Positions 9,159 through 17,912 of a stretch of DNA of 64,000 nucleotides are shown here, in pieces (position 1 is the first letter of the stretch; each line of letters begins with the position of its first letter). Location of the stretch: contig CAVRGG010000001.1 in the NCBI GenBank assembly GCA_963720695.1, positions 930,001 to 994,000 of the forward strand, written 5' to 3'. This DNA is from UBA668 sp963720695. Lineage in GTDB: Bacteria > Actinomycetota > Acidimicrobiia > Acidimicrobiales > Ilumatobacteraceae. The notes below the pieces were generated by a model, which was given only the letters and a program-made list of their open reading frames with translations, had not been told where the DNA came from and searched no databases. The position numbers and the translations under genes were made by a program.

Positions 9159-10240
9159 ACGGTCTCGCCGCCCACCCAGACCTGCTCCACGAACAGGTCG
9201 GGCGTCAGGGCGACGAGGTCGGCGACCTTGCCGGGCGCGATGGTCCCGCGATCCGTGAGCCCGAGGAGTCGAGCGGGGTTCGTCGTCGCCGCCCTCAGCG
9301 CGTGCTCCGGCGCGATCCCGGCGGCGACGCACTGACGAAGTGCGGCGTCCATCGTCACGGCGCTGCCCGCGAGCGTGCCGTCGGGCAACCGTGGCGCGCC
9401 GTCGCGCATCGTCATCCCGATCTGGCCCACCCGACCCGAGCGCCAGGCCACCGAGTCGGTGACCAGCACCATGCGGTCCGCTCCGAGCGCCTGCGACGCC
9501 AACCGAAGCACTCGCGGATGGACGTGCACGCCGTCCGCGATCAGCGACGCACTCACGTCGACGTTCGTGAGGGCGAAGGCGGCGACTCCGGGTTCACGAT
9601 GGTGGATGCCGCTCATGCCGTTGAACAGGTGGGTCGTGAGCCGAGCCCCCGCCGTCACGACGGCGTCGAACGCTGCCTCGGTGCAACGTGTGTGCCCGAT
9701 CGAGACCAACCGTCCCGCAGCGGTCAGCAGACGCGTCGCGGCGACGGCGTCGGGCTGCTCGGCCCCCAGGGTCACCACCGCGACGTGCGCGGGAAGTGCG
9801 GCGAGCCATGCCAGATCGATCGGGATGATCAGGTCGACCGGATGAGCGCCGGCCGCAGCACCGAGGAACGGTCCCTCGAGGTGCGCGCCGGCGATCGAGG
9901 GTCGTCGAACCGGGGGGCGGGCCATCGCCGAGGCGATCCGGTCCAGCGGGCGCGAGAACTTCTGGAGCGGCATCGTGACCAACGTGGGACACCACGTGGT
10001 GACCCCCTGGGCCAGCAGCAGCTCGTCGAGCCGCTCCCAGTCGGCGCCGTCCGCCGTCGACACATCGACGTCGTCGATGCCGTTGACCTGCACGTCGACG
10101 AAGCCCGGAACGACCCAACGGTCCGCAGTCGTCCGCTCGATCGGCTCGACCGAGGTGATCACTCCGCCGTCGATCGTGATGCGAGACGGACCCTCCCAAC
10201 CCCCTGGGGTCAGGACTCGGGCGGCATCAACGGACGGCAT
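9155..10240 (-). CDS. nagA: N-acetylglucosamine-6-phosphate deacetylase
   Basis: The amidohydrolase-superfamily enzyme converts GlcNAc-6-phosphate to glucosamine-6-phosphate in amino-sugar and cell-wall recycling. Recognisable parts are VVPGFVDVQVNG at the start of the barrel, the metal-binding glutamate in GAHLEGPFLG, SIGHTRC and THLFNGMSGIHHREPG with the metal histidines, and LVTDSV with the catalytic Asp. The terminal part is NPARLLGLTDRGTIAPGKVADLVAL. Length 361 is normal for the family. ATG at 10240 is preferred; ATG at 10255 in the same frame would add five residues. It faces the TetR gene, a possible local regulator. Confidence 0.88.
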   Translation of the reverse strand: MPSVDAARVLTPGGWEGPSRITIDGGVITSVEPIERTTADRWVVPGFVDVQVNGIDDVDVSTADGADWERLDELLLAQGVTTWCPTLVTMPLQKFSRPLDRIASAMARPPVRRPSIAGAHLEGPFLGAAAGAHPVDLIIPIDLAWLAALPAHVAVVTLGAEQPDAVAATRLLTAAGRLVSIGHTRCTEAAFDAVVTAGARLTTHLFNGMSGIHHREPGVAAFALTNVDVSASLIADGVHVHPRVLRLASQALGADRMVLVTDSVAWRSGRVGQIGMTMRDGAPRLPDGTLAGSAVTMDAALRQCVAAGIAPEHALRAATTNPARLLGLTDRGTIAPGKVADLVALTPDLFVEQVWVGGETV

Positions 10241-10267
10241 GCCCAACGATCTCATAAGCTGCACCCC

Positions 10268-10882
10268 ATGGTGGAGCCGGGGGTTGAGCATGTCTCGACA
10301 CGAGACCTCATCCTCTCCGAGGCACGACGGTGCTTCGCCGAGTCGGGGTACGACGGGACGTCGCTCAACGACATCGCCGCCGGGGTCGGGATCCGCCGAC
10401 CCAGCCTGCTCCACCACTTCACCTCCAAGGACGCGCTCTACGGCGAAGTCTTCGAGAAGCTCCTGAGTGACTGGTTCGAGCGACTGGAGGTGATGGTCAC
10501 CGCGCCTGAGGTCGGATGGCGCAAGATGGAACTCGTCATCGAAGCGGGCTTCGACTTCTTCGCCGACAATCCCGACTATGTCCGCTTGATGCGCCGCGAG
10601 GCCCTCGACGGCGGCGCACACCTGGGGATCGACCTCGCTGCCGTGCTCCGACCGATGTTCGACCGTGCCGTCGGGTTCTTCCAGAGAGAGATGGATGCCG
10701 GCGTCTTCCGCCGCCACGACCCCGAGCAGGTGCTCCTGTCGGGATACGGGGCGCTGCTGAGCTACTTCAGCGACGCGGTGTTCCTCAACGGGTTGCTCGA
10801 CGAGGATGCGCTCTCGGCCGCCGCGCTCGGGCGACGACGCCAACACATCACCGAGTTCTTCATCGCCGCGCTCAAGCCCTGA
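10268..10882 (+). CDS. TetR/AcrR family transcriptional regulator
   Basis: The 204-residue protein has an N-terminal helix-turn-helix: TRDLILSEARRCFAESGYDG, then TSLNDIAAGVGIRRPSLLHHF and the TSKDALY turn, all standard TetR positions. The C-terminal effector domain is variable and gives no ligand clue. TAAGCT at 10255-10260 lies seven bases before the ATG, so it is probably leaderless. It is divergent from nagA and 26 bases upstream of the acyl-CoA synthetase gene, and could control either. Confidence 0.88.
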   Translation: MVEPGVEHVSTRDLILSEARRCFAESGYDGTSLNDIAAGVGIRRPSLLHHFTSKDALYGEVFEKLLSDWFERLEVMVTAPEVGWRKMELVIEAGFDFFADNPDYVRLMRREALDGGAHLGIDLAAVLRPMFDRAVGFFQREMDAGVFRRHDPEQVLLSGYGALLSYFSDAVFLNGLLDEDALSAAALGRRRQHITEFFIAALKP

Positions 10883-10908
10883 CCAGCCCGTTGGCTACCG
10901 TGGCGGCG

Positions 10909-13069
10909 ATGACCGTCACCGCCCACACCCTGTCCGAAGCCTCGTCGAAGGCGCTGTTGCGCGAGTTCGGGGTGCCGATCGCTCCGGAGCACGAGGTGTA
11001 CGACGCCGCTGCAGCCGCTGCGGCCGCAGCGGAGGTCGGATTCCCCGTCGTCGTCAAGCTCTGCGGCGACTCGATCGCCCACAAGACGGAGCGAGGCCTG
11101 GTGAAGCTGCGCCTGGCGGACGGCAACTCGGTGGCGGCTGCAGCCGACGAGTTGCTCGGCCTGGCGACACCCGACGACGGGCCCGTCTCGCTGCTGGTGG
11201 CGCCGATGATCAGTGGCAACCGGGAGTTGATCGCCGGCGTCGTGCGCGACCCGCAGTTCGGCGCCAACGTCATGCTCGGCGTCGGCGGCGTGCTGGCCGA
11301 GGCGGTCGCCGACGTGGTGTTCCGGCCCGTCCCTCTCACCGAGGTCGACGCCTACGAGATGATCGACGGCCTCGCCACCCAGAAGCTGCTCGGGGAGTTC
11401 CGCGGCGACGCGGCGGTCGATGCGCCGGCGCTGGCGGCGGTGCTGATGGGGTTGTCCGCACTGGCGACCGCTCGACCCGACGTGGTCAGCGTCGACGTGA
11501 ACCCGCTCATCGTCAGCGCAGCCGGCATCCCGGTCGCGGTGGACGCTCTGGTGGAGCTCGGCGAGCCGAGCGCGCCGCTCGCCGCAGTGCGGAGCCGGCC
11601 GACCGACGAGCAGTTCCGGGCACTGTTCGAACCGCGTGGGGTGCTCATCACCGGCGCCAGCACGCACCCGGGGAAGTTCGGTTTCGTCAGCCTCCACAAC
11701 CTGCTCGCCGGCGGATATGCGGGCGGCGTCTACGGCACCAACCTGCAGGGCGAGGAGGTGCTCGGCATCCGCACCGTTGCCGACATCGCCGAACTGCCCG
11801 AGGGCGTCATCGACCTGGTCTTCGTCTGCACACCCGCCAGTGCCAACCCGGCGCTGCTGCGGGCCTGTGCTGCCAAGGGCGTCAAGGCCGCCTTCCTCAC
11901 CAGTGCCGGCTACGGCGAGGCGGGGGAGGAGGGCCGAGTCGCCGAGGCCGCGCTGGTCGCCCTCGCCGACGAACTCGGCATCCTGCTGGCCGGTCCCAAC
12001 GGGCAAGGGGTGGTGAGCACGCCGGTGTCGCTGTGCGCCCAGATCGTCGCCCCGTACCCTCCGGCCGGCCGCATCGCCGTCGCCAGCCAGAGCGGCAACT
12101 TCGTCAGCAGCTTCCTGAACTATGCCCGCCAGACCGGTGTCGGGATCAGCCGGGCCGTGTCCGCCGGGAACGCTGCGGCCGTGACCCCGGCGGACTACCT
12201 CGACTGGTACGCCGACGACGACGCCACCGCGGTCTCGCTCGCCTACGTCGAGGGGATCGTCGACGGGCGCGGGCTGCTGGATCGGTTCGCGGCGGTCGCA
12301 GCACGCAAGCCACTGGTGGTGGTCAAGGGTGGCGCGACGGCCAACGGCGCCCGCGCCGCGGCGAGCCACACCGGCGCGCTCGCTGCGGACGACAAGGTCT
12401 TCGAAGGCGTCTGTCGCCAGACGGGTGTCACCCGGGCGGCGACGGTGGAGGAGGCCTTCGAGGTCGCCGCCAGCTTCGCCACCCAGCCGTTGCCGAAGGG
12501 ACCGAACACCATCGTGCTCACGACTGCAGGCGGATGGGGTGTCGTCACCAGCGACGCCATCGCTGCCGACGGGCGGCTGACGCTGATGGAGCTGCCGGCG
12601 GATCTGCAGGCGCAGATCGACACCAAGCTCCCACCCCGATGGAGCCGGAACAATCCGGTCGACTGCGCGGGCGGCGAGGTGCGCGACACGATCCCCGAGG
12701 TGATGGAGATGATCGCTGCCCATCCCGACGTGGACGCCATCGTGTACCTCGGGCTCGGCATCCAGAGCAACCAGGCGCGGATGATGCGCGAGGGCCGCTT
12801 CTACCCCGATCACGGTCTCGAGCGGATCGTGGCCTACCACGAGCGTCAGGACGAGCGGTTCGCGCGAGGCGGCCGACGAGTTGTCGCTGCGCTACGACAA
12901 GCCGATCCTCACCGCGACGGAGCTCGCGGTCGCCGATCCCGACAACGCCGGTCCTCGGGCGGTGCGCGCCACGGGGCGCCTCTGCTACGCGAGCGGGAAC
13001 CGGGCAGTGACCGCGCTCGGACACCTGTGGCAGTACGCCGAGTTCCGGCAGCGGCGGGGCCTTGCCTGA
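10909..13069 (+). CDS. NDP-forming acyl-CoA synthetase / acetate-CoA ligase family (frame broken near 12865)
   Basis: Domain order: an ATP-grasp domain first (residues 1-220, with EVGFPVVVKLCGDSIAHKTE), then a CoA-binding Rossmann domain (FEPRGVLITGASTHPGKFG, about 240-360), then succinyl-CoA-ligase-like domains (GRIAVASQSGNFVSSFLNYA; ASHTGAL with the phosphohistidine region). Such fused proteins make acyl-CoA from acid, CoA and ATP or GTP, or the reverse. The substrate is unknown. One surplus C near 12865 (GCGGAG read as GCGCGAG) splits the last 68 residues off. The repaired length is 719. TACCGT lies seven bases before the ATG. The stop abuts the next ATG (TGAATG). Confidence 0.82.
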
Positions 13070-14515
13070 ATGGCGCGACGCCCGAACCCGTACCCCGCGC
13101 TGATCGCCGTCGCGTTGTTGCCGGCGCTGGTGCTCGGGGGTTGCTGGCGCTTCGCCGACGGCCGGTCCCCGAACGTCGAGGTGTCGTCCTCCACACTGCC
13201 CTCGGGTGAGGTCCTGCCGGCGCTGACCACGCCGGTGCTGTCGGTGCGCCGGACGCCGGCGGTGCTGGCTCGCGACGTGAACATCGCGTCGTTCACGTCC
13301 GATGCCCAGGCCTTCTTACCGATGATCGACGGCACCTCGTGCGTCGCCATCTCGGTCGACGGCATGCCGGTCGCCTCCAAGAACTCGAACCTCTCGCTCC
13401 GGCCGGCGAGCAACGTCAAACTCGTCACCGCAGCAGTCGCCCTCGATGTGCTCGGGCCCGATTTCGTGTACACCACCGATGTCAGGGCCAACGCCTCGAA
13501 CGGCGTGGTCGCGGGGGACCTGTACCTGATCGGGGGCGGCGACCCCGTGCTGAGCAGCTCATGGTGGAACGGCCCGTCGACGAAGTATCCGCCGTTCAAC
13601 GTCACCTCGATCGAGCAGCTCGCCACCAACATCCACGACGCCGGCATCACCCGCATCGAAGGTTCGGTGGTGGGTGACGCCAGCCGGTACGACGACGAGT
13701 GGTACGCGCCGACCTGGACGAGCGACGTCAAGTTCAGCGAGGGTGGGCCGATCTCGGCGCTGCTCGTCAACGACTCGCGTGAGGCACTCGACCGGTCGTC
13801 GAACGACCCAGCCGTCGGCGCCGCGACCGTCCTGACCGAACTGCTCACCGGCATGGGCGTGGCCGTGGTCGGTCAACCGTCGAAGGGCACCGCACCCACG
13901 GATCTGCCGGTCGTGGCGACCATCACCTCGGCCACCCTGCCGGCGATCCTGCAGGAGATGCTGACCACGAGCGACAACAACACCGCCGAGATGGTGCTGA
14001 AGGAGATCGGCCGGACCGCCGGCGCCGGCGGGACCCGCGAGGCGGGTCTTGGCGTCCTGATGTCGAAGCTGCAGGAGTGGGGGATCCCCCTCGACGGCGT
14101 CACCCTCGTCGACGGCTCGGGTCTCTCCGACGAGAACCGGCTCACCTGTGGGTCGCTGCTCGCGCTGCTCCAGCACCAGTCCATCGACGACCCGGTGGGC
14201 GCCGGCCTGCCCATCGCCGGTCAGGCGGGCGGCACGCTCGACGATGCCTTCGTCGGCTCGGATCTCGAGGGAGTCCTGCGGGGCAAGACCGGCACGCTCT
14301 ACAACTACAGCGACGGCACCGGCGGCAAACCCGCGGCCAAGTCGCTCAGCGGTTTCGTTCCCGTCGAGGGCGGCGGCGCGATCGAGTACTCGATGCTCCT
14401 CAACGGCCCACAGGTCGCCGAGAAGGTCGTCTATCGCCCGATCTGGGACGCGTTCGGCGAGCTCCTGGCCGGCTACCCCAGCGGACCCTCGGCCGCCGAC
14501 CTCGGGCCGCGCTGA
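13070..14515 (+). CDS. dacB: D-Ala-D-Ala carboxypeptidase/endopeptidase, PBP4 (S13) family
   Basis: The penicillin-binding protein of class C trims peptidoglycan stem peptides outside the membrane. The catalytic Ser-x-x-Lys is PASNVK (Ser114, Lys117), the second motif is SDNN, and the third is KTG in LRGKTGTLYNYS. Between motifs one and two lies the long inserted region typical of PBP4. The N-terminus has a hydrophobic segment ending LVLGGC, which looks like a lipobox, so the protein may be a lipoprotein and not a freely secreted one. Length is 481. It starts directly after the stop of the acyl-CoA synthetase and its TGA overlaps the next ATG. Confidence 0.88.
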   Translation: MARRPNPYPALIAVALLPALVLGGCWRFADGRSPNVEVSSSTLPSGEVLPALTTPVLSVRRTPAVLARDVNIASFTSDAQAFLPMIDGTSCVAISVDGMPVASKNSNLSLRPASNVKLVTAAVALDVLGPDFVYTTDVRANASNGVVAGDLYLIGGGDPVLSSSWWNGPSTKYPPFNVTSIEQLATNIHDAGITRIEGSVVGDASRYDDEWYAPTWTSDVKFSEGGPISALLVNDSREALDRSSNDPAVGAATVLTELLTGMGVAVVGQPSKGTAPTDLPVVATITSATLPAILQEMLTTSDNNTAEMVLKEIGRTAGAGGTREAGLGVLMSKLQEWGIPLDGVTLVDGSGLSDENRLTCGSLLALLQHQSIDDPVGAGLPIAGQAGGTLDDAFVGSDLEGVLRGKTGTLYNYSDGTGGKPAAKSLSGFVPVEGGGAIEYSMLLNGPQVAEKVVYRPIWDAFGELLAGYPSGPSAADLGPR

Positions 14516-15144
14516 TGGGGGTCATGCCGATGTTCCCGTTGGGCACGGTGCTGCTCCCCGGTGGTGTGTTGACCCTGCACGTCTTCGAGCCCCGGTATCG
14601 GGCCCTCGTGGTCGATTGCATCGAGGCGGACGATCACGAGTTCGCCGTCGTGCTCATCGAGCGGGGCAACGAGGTCGGCGGGGGAGACGTGCGCCGCGAG
14701 GTCGGCACCGTCGCCCAGATGGTGCAGGTCGCCGAGCTGCCCGACGGGCGATACGCAGTCGTGGCCGTCGGCACCCGCCGCGTCCGCGTCAACGCGTGGC
14801 TTCCCGACGACCCCTACCCGCTCGCCGACGTGGAGGACTGGCCCGATGTCGATCCCGATGCCGACGGGCTGGCCGCGCTCGTGGAAGAAGTGGCGCCCAG
14901 GGTTCGACGTGCTGCAGCGTTGGCATCGGAGCTCGGCGACCCGGTCGCCGACCAGCACGACGAGCTCAGCGACGACGAACTGGTCGCCAGCTACCAGCTC
15001 GTCATCCGGGCGCCGCTGGGCGATGTCGATCGGTACGACCTGCTCGCCGCCGCCGGACCGACCGAACGTTTGACCACCCTTCGCGAGCGCCTCGACGACC
15101 TCGATGCGCTGCTGTTGTTCCGGCTGAACGACGGGGAGCGGTAG
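14515..15144 (+). CDS. LON substrate-binding domain protein
   Basis: The 209-residue protein has the LON N-terminal domain without ATPase or protease parts. It opens MPMFPLGTVLLPGGVLTLHVFEPRYRALV, the classic PUA-like fold start, and has later helical segments. Stand-alone LON-domain proteins are common in actinobacteria and cyanobacteria, and their function is not established. The start codon overlaps the dacB stop (TGATG), so the two are co-transcribed. An alternative in-frame ATG at 14524 would shorten it by three residues. Confidence 0.82.
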   Translation: MGVMPMFPLGTVLLPGGVLTLHVFEPRYRALVVDCIEADDHEFAVVLIERGNEVGGGDVRREVGTVAQMVQVAELPDGRYAVVAVGTRRVRVNAWLPDDPYPLADVEDWPDVDPDADGLAALVEEVAPRVRRAAALASELGDPVADQHDELSDDELVASYQLVIRAPLGDVDRYDLLAAAGPTERLTTLRERLDDLDALLLFRLNDGER

Positions 15145-15177
15145 GAGAAAGCCCTCTTCACGTGCTACACATGTGCC

Positions 15178-15519
15178 GTGGCCGAGACGACACGCGACCA
15201 GAAAACCTCCACCCGGGGCTCCCTCGCCGAGACGGTGCAACTGGTCAAGAACTACGCCCGTCAGGAGACGCTCGACCCGTTGAGCAACGCCCTCCAGTGG
15301 ATCCTGTGGGGGCTGGTCGGAGCGGTGCTCCTCGGCCTGTCGACGGCGTTCATCGCGCTCGGTCTGCTGCGTCTCGTGCAGTCGGAATGGGGCGGCACGT
15401 TCGGCGGCCGCTGGATGCACCTGCTGCCGTACCTCTTCGCCGTGGTGCTGTGCGCCGTGGTGATCGCGCTCGCCATCGCACGCATCAACAAGTCCCCGCT
15501 CACCAAGGAGAAGCGCTGA
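15178..15519 (+). CDS. Small two-helix membrane protein (phage-holin-family/DUF1469-like)
   Basis: The protein is 113 residues. A polar N-terminus with an amphipathic segment (LAETVQLVKNYARQETLDPL) is followed by two strong transmembrane helices (about residues 39-65 and 80-102) and a basic tail. This layout matches the actinobacterial holin-superfamily-III/DUF1469 type, whose cellular role is unclear. The GTG start at 15178 lies 33 bases after the LON gene. It heads a run of three short genes for membrane or basic proteins. Confidence 0.7.
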   Translation: MAETTRDQKTSTRGSLAETVQLVKNYARQETLDPLSNALQWILWGLVGAVLLGLSTAFIALGLLRLVQSEWGGTFGGRWMHLLPYLFAVVLCAVVIALAIARINKSPLTKEKR

Positions 15520-15521
15520 CC

Positions 15522-15725
15522 ATGGCACAACGCATCACCACCGAGGACCTCGCCACCAAGTTTCGCAACCTGCAGTCCGAGGTCCAGGGCACGATCGAGG
15601 ACAAGAAGCAGAACCTGGTCACGGCCGCAGCCGTCGGCGGGATCGTCCTGTTGTTGATCTTCTTCGTGCTCGGCAAGCGCTCCGGCAAGCGCAAGACCAC
15701 CTTCGTCGAGATTCGAAGGGTGTAG
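15522..15725 (+). CDS. Small single-pass membrane protein
   Basis: At 67 residues, it has a polar amphipathic N-terminus with TTEDLATKFRNLQSEVQGTI, one transmembrane helix (AAVGGIVLLLIFFVLG) and a basic C-terminus rich in Lys and Arg. It starts two bases after the previous stop. No functional family was recognised. Linkage to the neighbouring membrane protein suggests the two act together, which is inference only. Confidence 0.65.
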   Translation: MAQRITTEDLATKFRNLQSEVQGTIEDKKQNLVTAAAVGGIVLLLIFFVLGKRSGKRKTTFVEIRRV

Positions 15726-15728
15726 CCC

Positions 15729-15992
15729 GTGGCGCGTCCCGCCCGCTCCGGTCTGCTGTCTCCCACCGCCTATCTCCGTCGCACTGCACTCCGCCAAGGG
15801 GTGCTGGGCGGGAATCGCAGTTGGGTGGTCATCGGCGCGTTCGTCTACGGCCCACGCCTGTTCCGCAAGTTCTTCGGGCGCAGCGAGCAGGTGGTCGCGA
15901 TCGAGAAGCTGGAACCCGGCCAGTTCATTCGGATCGAGGCCCTGAAGCCCCAGAGCAAGGCGGACCGCAAGGCTGCCAAACGGGCCTCGTGA
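15729..15992 (+). CDS. Small basic protein, uncharacterised
   Basis: This 87-residue protein starts with GTG three bases after the previous stop. It has a weakly hydrophobic centre (NRSWVVIGAFVYGPRLF) and is rich in Arg and Lys. A short strand-like segment EQVVAIEKLEPGQFIRIEAL precedes a basic tail. I recognise no family. Its stop overlaps the GTG of the ubiquitin-like gene (GTGA), which places it in the same operon. Confidence 0.6.
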   Translation: MARPARSGLLSPTAYLRRTALRQGVLGGNRSWVVIGAFVYGPRLFRKFFGRSEQVVAIEKLEPGQFIRIEALKPQSKADRKAAKRAS

Positions 15993-16186
15993 AGGTCCTT
16001 CTGCGGAACCCTCGTCGCGAGCTCGAGATCGACGGCAAGCGGAGCGTGAACTCACTGCTCGCGGAGCTCGGGCTGCCGCGCGAGTCGCACCTCATCATCC
16101 GCAACGGCACGCTGGTGCCCGGCGATGCCGAGCTCTCCGGCGACGACGTCGTCGAGATCCGGCCCGTCATCTCCGGCGGTTGCTGA
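15989..16186 (+). CDS. ttuB: Ubiquitin-like sulfur carrier (TtuB/ThiS/MoaD type) ending Gly-Gly-Cys
   Basis: The 65-residue beta-grasp protein starts VKVLLRNPRRELEIDGKRSV, and its later part reads LIIRNGTLVPGDAELSGDDVVEIRPVISGGC. The pattern (NG, then 'DDVVEIRPVISGG') is that of ThiS/TtuB carriers, which are activated at the C-terminal Gly-Gly by an E1-like enzyme and loaded as thiocarboxylate. Here a Cys follows the two glycines, which is unusual and would have to be removed or used itself. The next gene, overlapping by one base, encodes a TtuA-like thiolase, so a tRNA U54 thiolation role is the best guess. No E1-like or cysteine desulfurase gene is in the window. Confidence 0.75.
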   Translation: MKVLLRNPRRELEIDGKRSVNSLLAELGLPRESHLIIRNGTLVPGDAELSGDDVVEIRPVISGGC

Positions 16187-17145
16187 TGGGCTCCAAGTGT
16201 CGGGTCTGCAAGGCGCCGGCGGTGATCGACCTCCCGCGGCACAACGCCAACTTCTGCGCGGAGCACTTCCTCGAGCTCTGTCGCCGGCAGGTCGTGAAGG
16301 CGATCGAGAAGTTCGACATGCTCGACACCGACGACAAGGTGCTGGTCGCCGTGTCGGGCGGCAAGGACAGCCTCGCGGTCTGGGACATCCTGATCGAGCT
16401 CGGCTATCAGGCCGACGGGCTGTACATCGGTCTGGGAATCGGCGACTACAGCGACGTGTCGGGCGACTACGCGCGTGCATTCGCCGCGCAGCGCGGGCTG
16501 CACCTCATCGAGATCTCCCTTCGTGACGACTACGGCTACGACATCCCCACGGCGGCCAAGGCCACCCGACGGGTGCCATGCAGCGCCTGCGGCACCAGCA
16601 AGCGCCACCTCTTCGACAAGGCCGCGCTCGACGGCGGGTACACGGTCCTCGTCACCGGCCACAACCTCGACGACGAGGCGGCGGTGCTGTTCGGGAACAC
16701 CCTGCGCTGGGACGTGGAGTACCTCTCGCGTCAACTCCCCGTGTTGCCGGCGCGCAACGGCTTCCCGAAGAAGGTGAAGCCGTTGGTGCGGCTCACCGAG
16801 CGGGAGATGGCCGCCTGGTGCATCGTGCGCGGTATCGACTACCTCGTCGACGAGTGTCCGATGGCGTTGGGCAACAAGCACCTCGCCTACAAGGCGGCAC
16901 TCAACGAGATCGACGCGACCTCGCCCGGCGCGAAGGCCGCGTTCTACCTGAACTTCCTGGAGAACATGGCACCGTTGCTCGTCGGACAGTCGGCCGCGGC
17001 CACCGATGCACTGGGTACGTGCTCGTCGTGCGGAGCGCCCACGACCGGCGACCTGTGCGCGTTCTGTCGAACCGCCGAGAAGGCCCGCGCCCACGAGCCG
17101 GTCCCGGTGGAGCTGGTCCTGAGCAAGGGAAGAGGACGTCGATGA
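16186..17145 (+). CDS. ttuA: tRNA 2-thiolation enzyme, TtuA/TtcA family
   Basis: The 319-residue N-type ATP pyrophosphatase has the PP-loop VSGGKDSLAV at about residues 51-60. Zinc-binding cysteine pairs stand at the N-terminus (CRVCKA, with FCAEH) and the C-terminus (CSSCGAP, LCAFC), as in TtuA. Central cysteines in RRVPCSACGTSKR and the later DECPM are candidates for the Fe-S cluster. TtuA makes 5-methyl-2-thiouridine at tRNA position 54 using sulfur from TtuB, and the overlapping upstream ubiquitin-like gene supports that reading over TtcA (s2C32). The ATG at 16186 overlaps the previous TGA and its own end overlaps trmI as ATGA. Confidence 0.85.
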   Translation: MGSKCRVCKAPAVIDLPRHNANFCAEHFLELCRRQVVKAIEKFDMLDTDDKVLVAVSGGKDSLAVWDILIELGYQADGLYIGLGIGDYSDVSGDYARAFAAQRGLHLIEISLRDDYGYDIPTAAKATRRVPCSACGTSKRHLFDKAALDGGYTVLVTGHNLDDEAAVLFGNTLRWDVEYLSRQLPVLPARNGFPKKVKPLVRLTEREMAAWCIVRGIDYLVDECPMALGNKHLAYKAALNEIDATSPGAKAAFYLNFLENMAPLLVGQSAAATDALGTCSSCGAPTTGDLCAFCRTAEKARAHEPVPVELVLSKGRGRR

Positions 17146-17912
17146 ACCGCCCGTTCGACTACGGCGACAAGATCCTGTTGCTCGACAACAAGCAGCGTCG
17201 ATACCTGATCACGCTCGCCGAAGGTGCCGAATTCCACACCCACGCGGGCCTGGTGCCCCACGCGGACTTCGTCGGTCGGCCCGAGGGCATCACGATGAAG
17301 AGCACCAAGGGTGCCTCCTACATCGCGCTCCGACCGACGCTGGAGGACTTCGTGCTGGAGATGCCTCGCGGCGCGCAGGTGATCTACCCCAAGGACCTCG
17401 GTCCGATCTGCATGCTGGCCGACATCGGTCCCGGTGTGCGTGTGCTCGAGAGCGGCGTGGGGTCGGGCGCCCTCAGCATGACGATGCTGCGCTACGGCGC
17501 GGAGATCGTGGGCTACGAGGTCCGCGAGGACTTCCTCAATCGGGCACGCACCAACGTGCGAACGTTCTTGGGCGAGGACGCACTGTCGCGGTACGAACTG
17601 CACCTGCGCGACTGCTACGAGGGCATCGACGAACGTGACATCGACCGCGTCGTCCTCGATCTGCCGGAGCCGTGGCAGGTCGTCCCGCACGCGGTGCACG
17701 CGCTCCGTCCGGGGGGCATCCTCATCGCCTACACGCCCAGCATCACGCAGGCTGCCCAGACCCGCGAGGTGATGGCCAACAAGGCGTGGAGCGGCACTCG
17801 AACCCTCGAGGTGCTGCACCGCGGCTGGCACATCGAGGGCCAGGCGGTCCGGCCCGACCACCGGATGGTCGCGCACACGGGGTTCCTGACCGTCGGACGT
17901 TTCCTCGGCTGA
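17142..17912 (+). CDS. trmI: tRNA (adenine-58-N1)-methyltransferase TrmI
   Basis: The 256-residue enzyme combines an N-terminal beta-barrel (residues 1-70) and a Rossmann methyltransferase domain. The SAM loop is VLESGVGSGALSMTML and the substrate motif is VVLDLPEPWQVV. The family methylates A58 in the T-loop of tRNA. Position next to the U54 thiolase is functionally coherent, because both modify the T-loop. In mycobacteria TrmI is also a neighbour of the proteasome ATPase gene. An AAGAGG-like ribosome site precedes the ATG, and the start overlaps the ttuA stop. Confidence 0.9.
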   Translation: MNRPFDYGDKILLLDNKQRRYLITLAEGAEFHTHAGLVPHADFVGRPEGITMKSTKGASYIALRPTLEDFVLEMPRGAQVIYPKDLGPICMLADIGPGVRVLESGVGSGALSMTMLRYGAEIVGYEVREDFLNRARTNVRTFLGEDALSRYELHLRDCYEGIDERDIDRVVLDLPEPWQVVPHAVHALRPGGILIAYTPSITQAAQTREVMANKAWSGTRTLEVLHRGWHIEGQAVRPDHRMVAHTGFLTVGRFLG

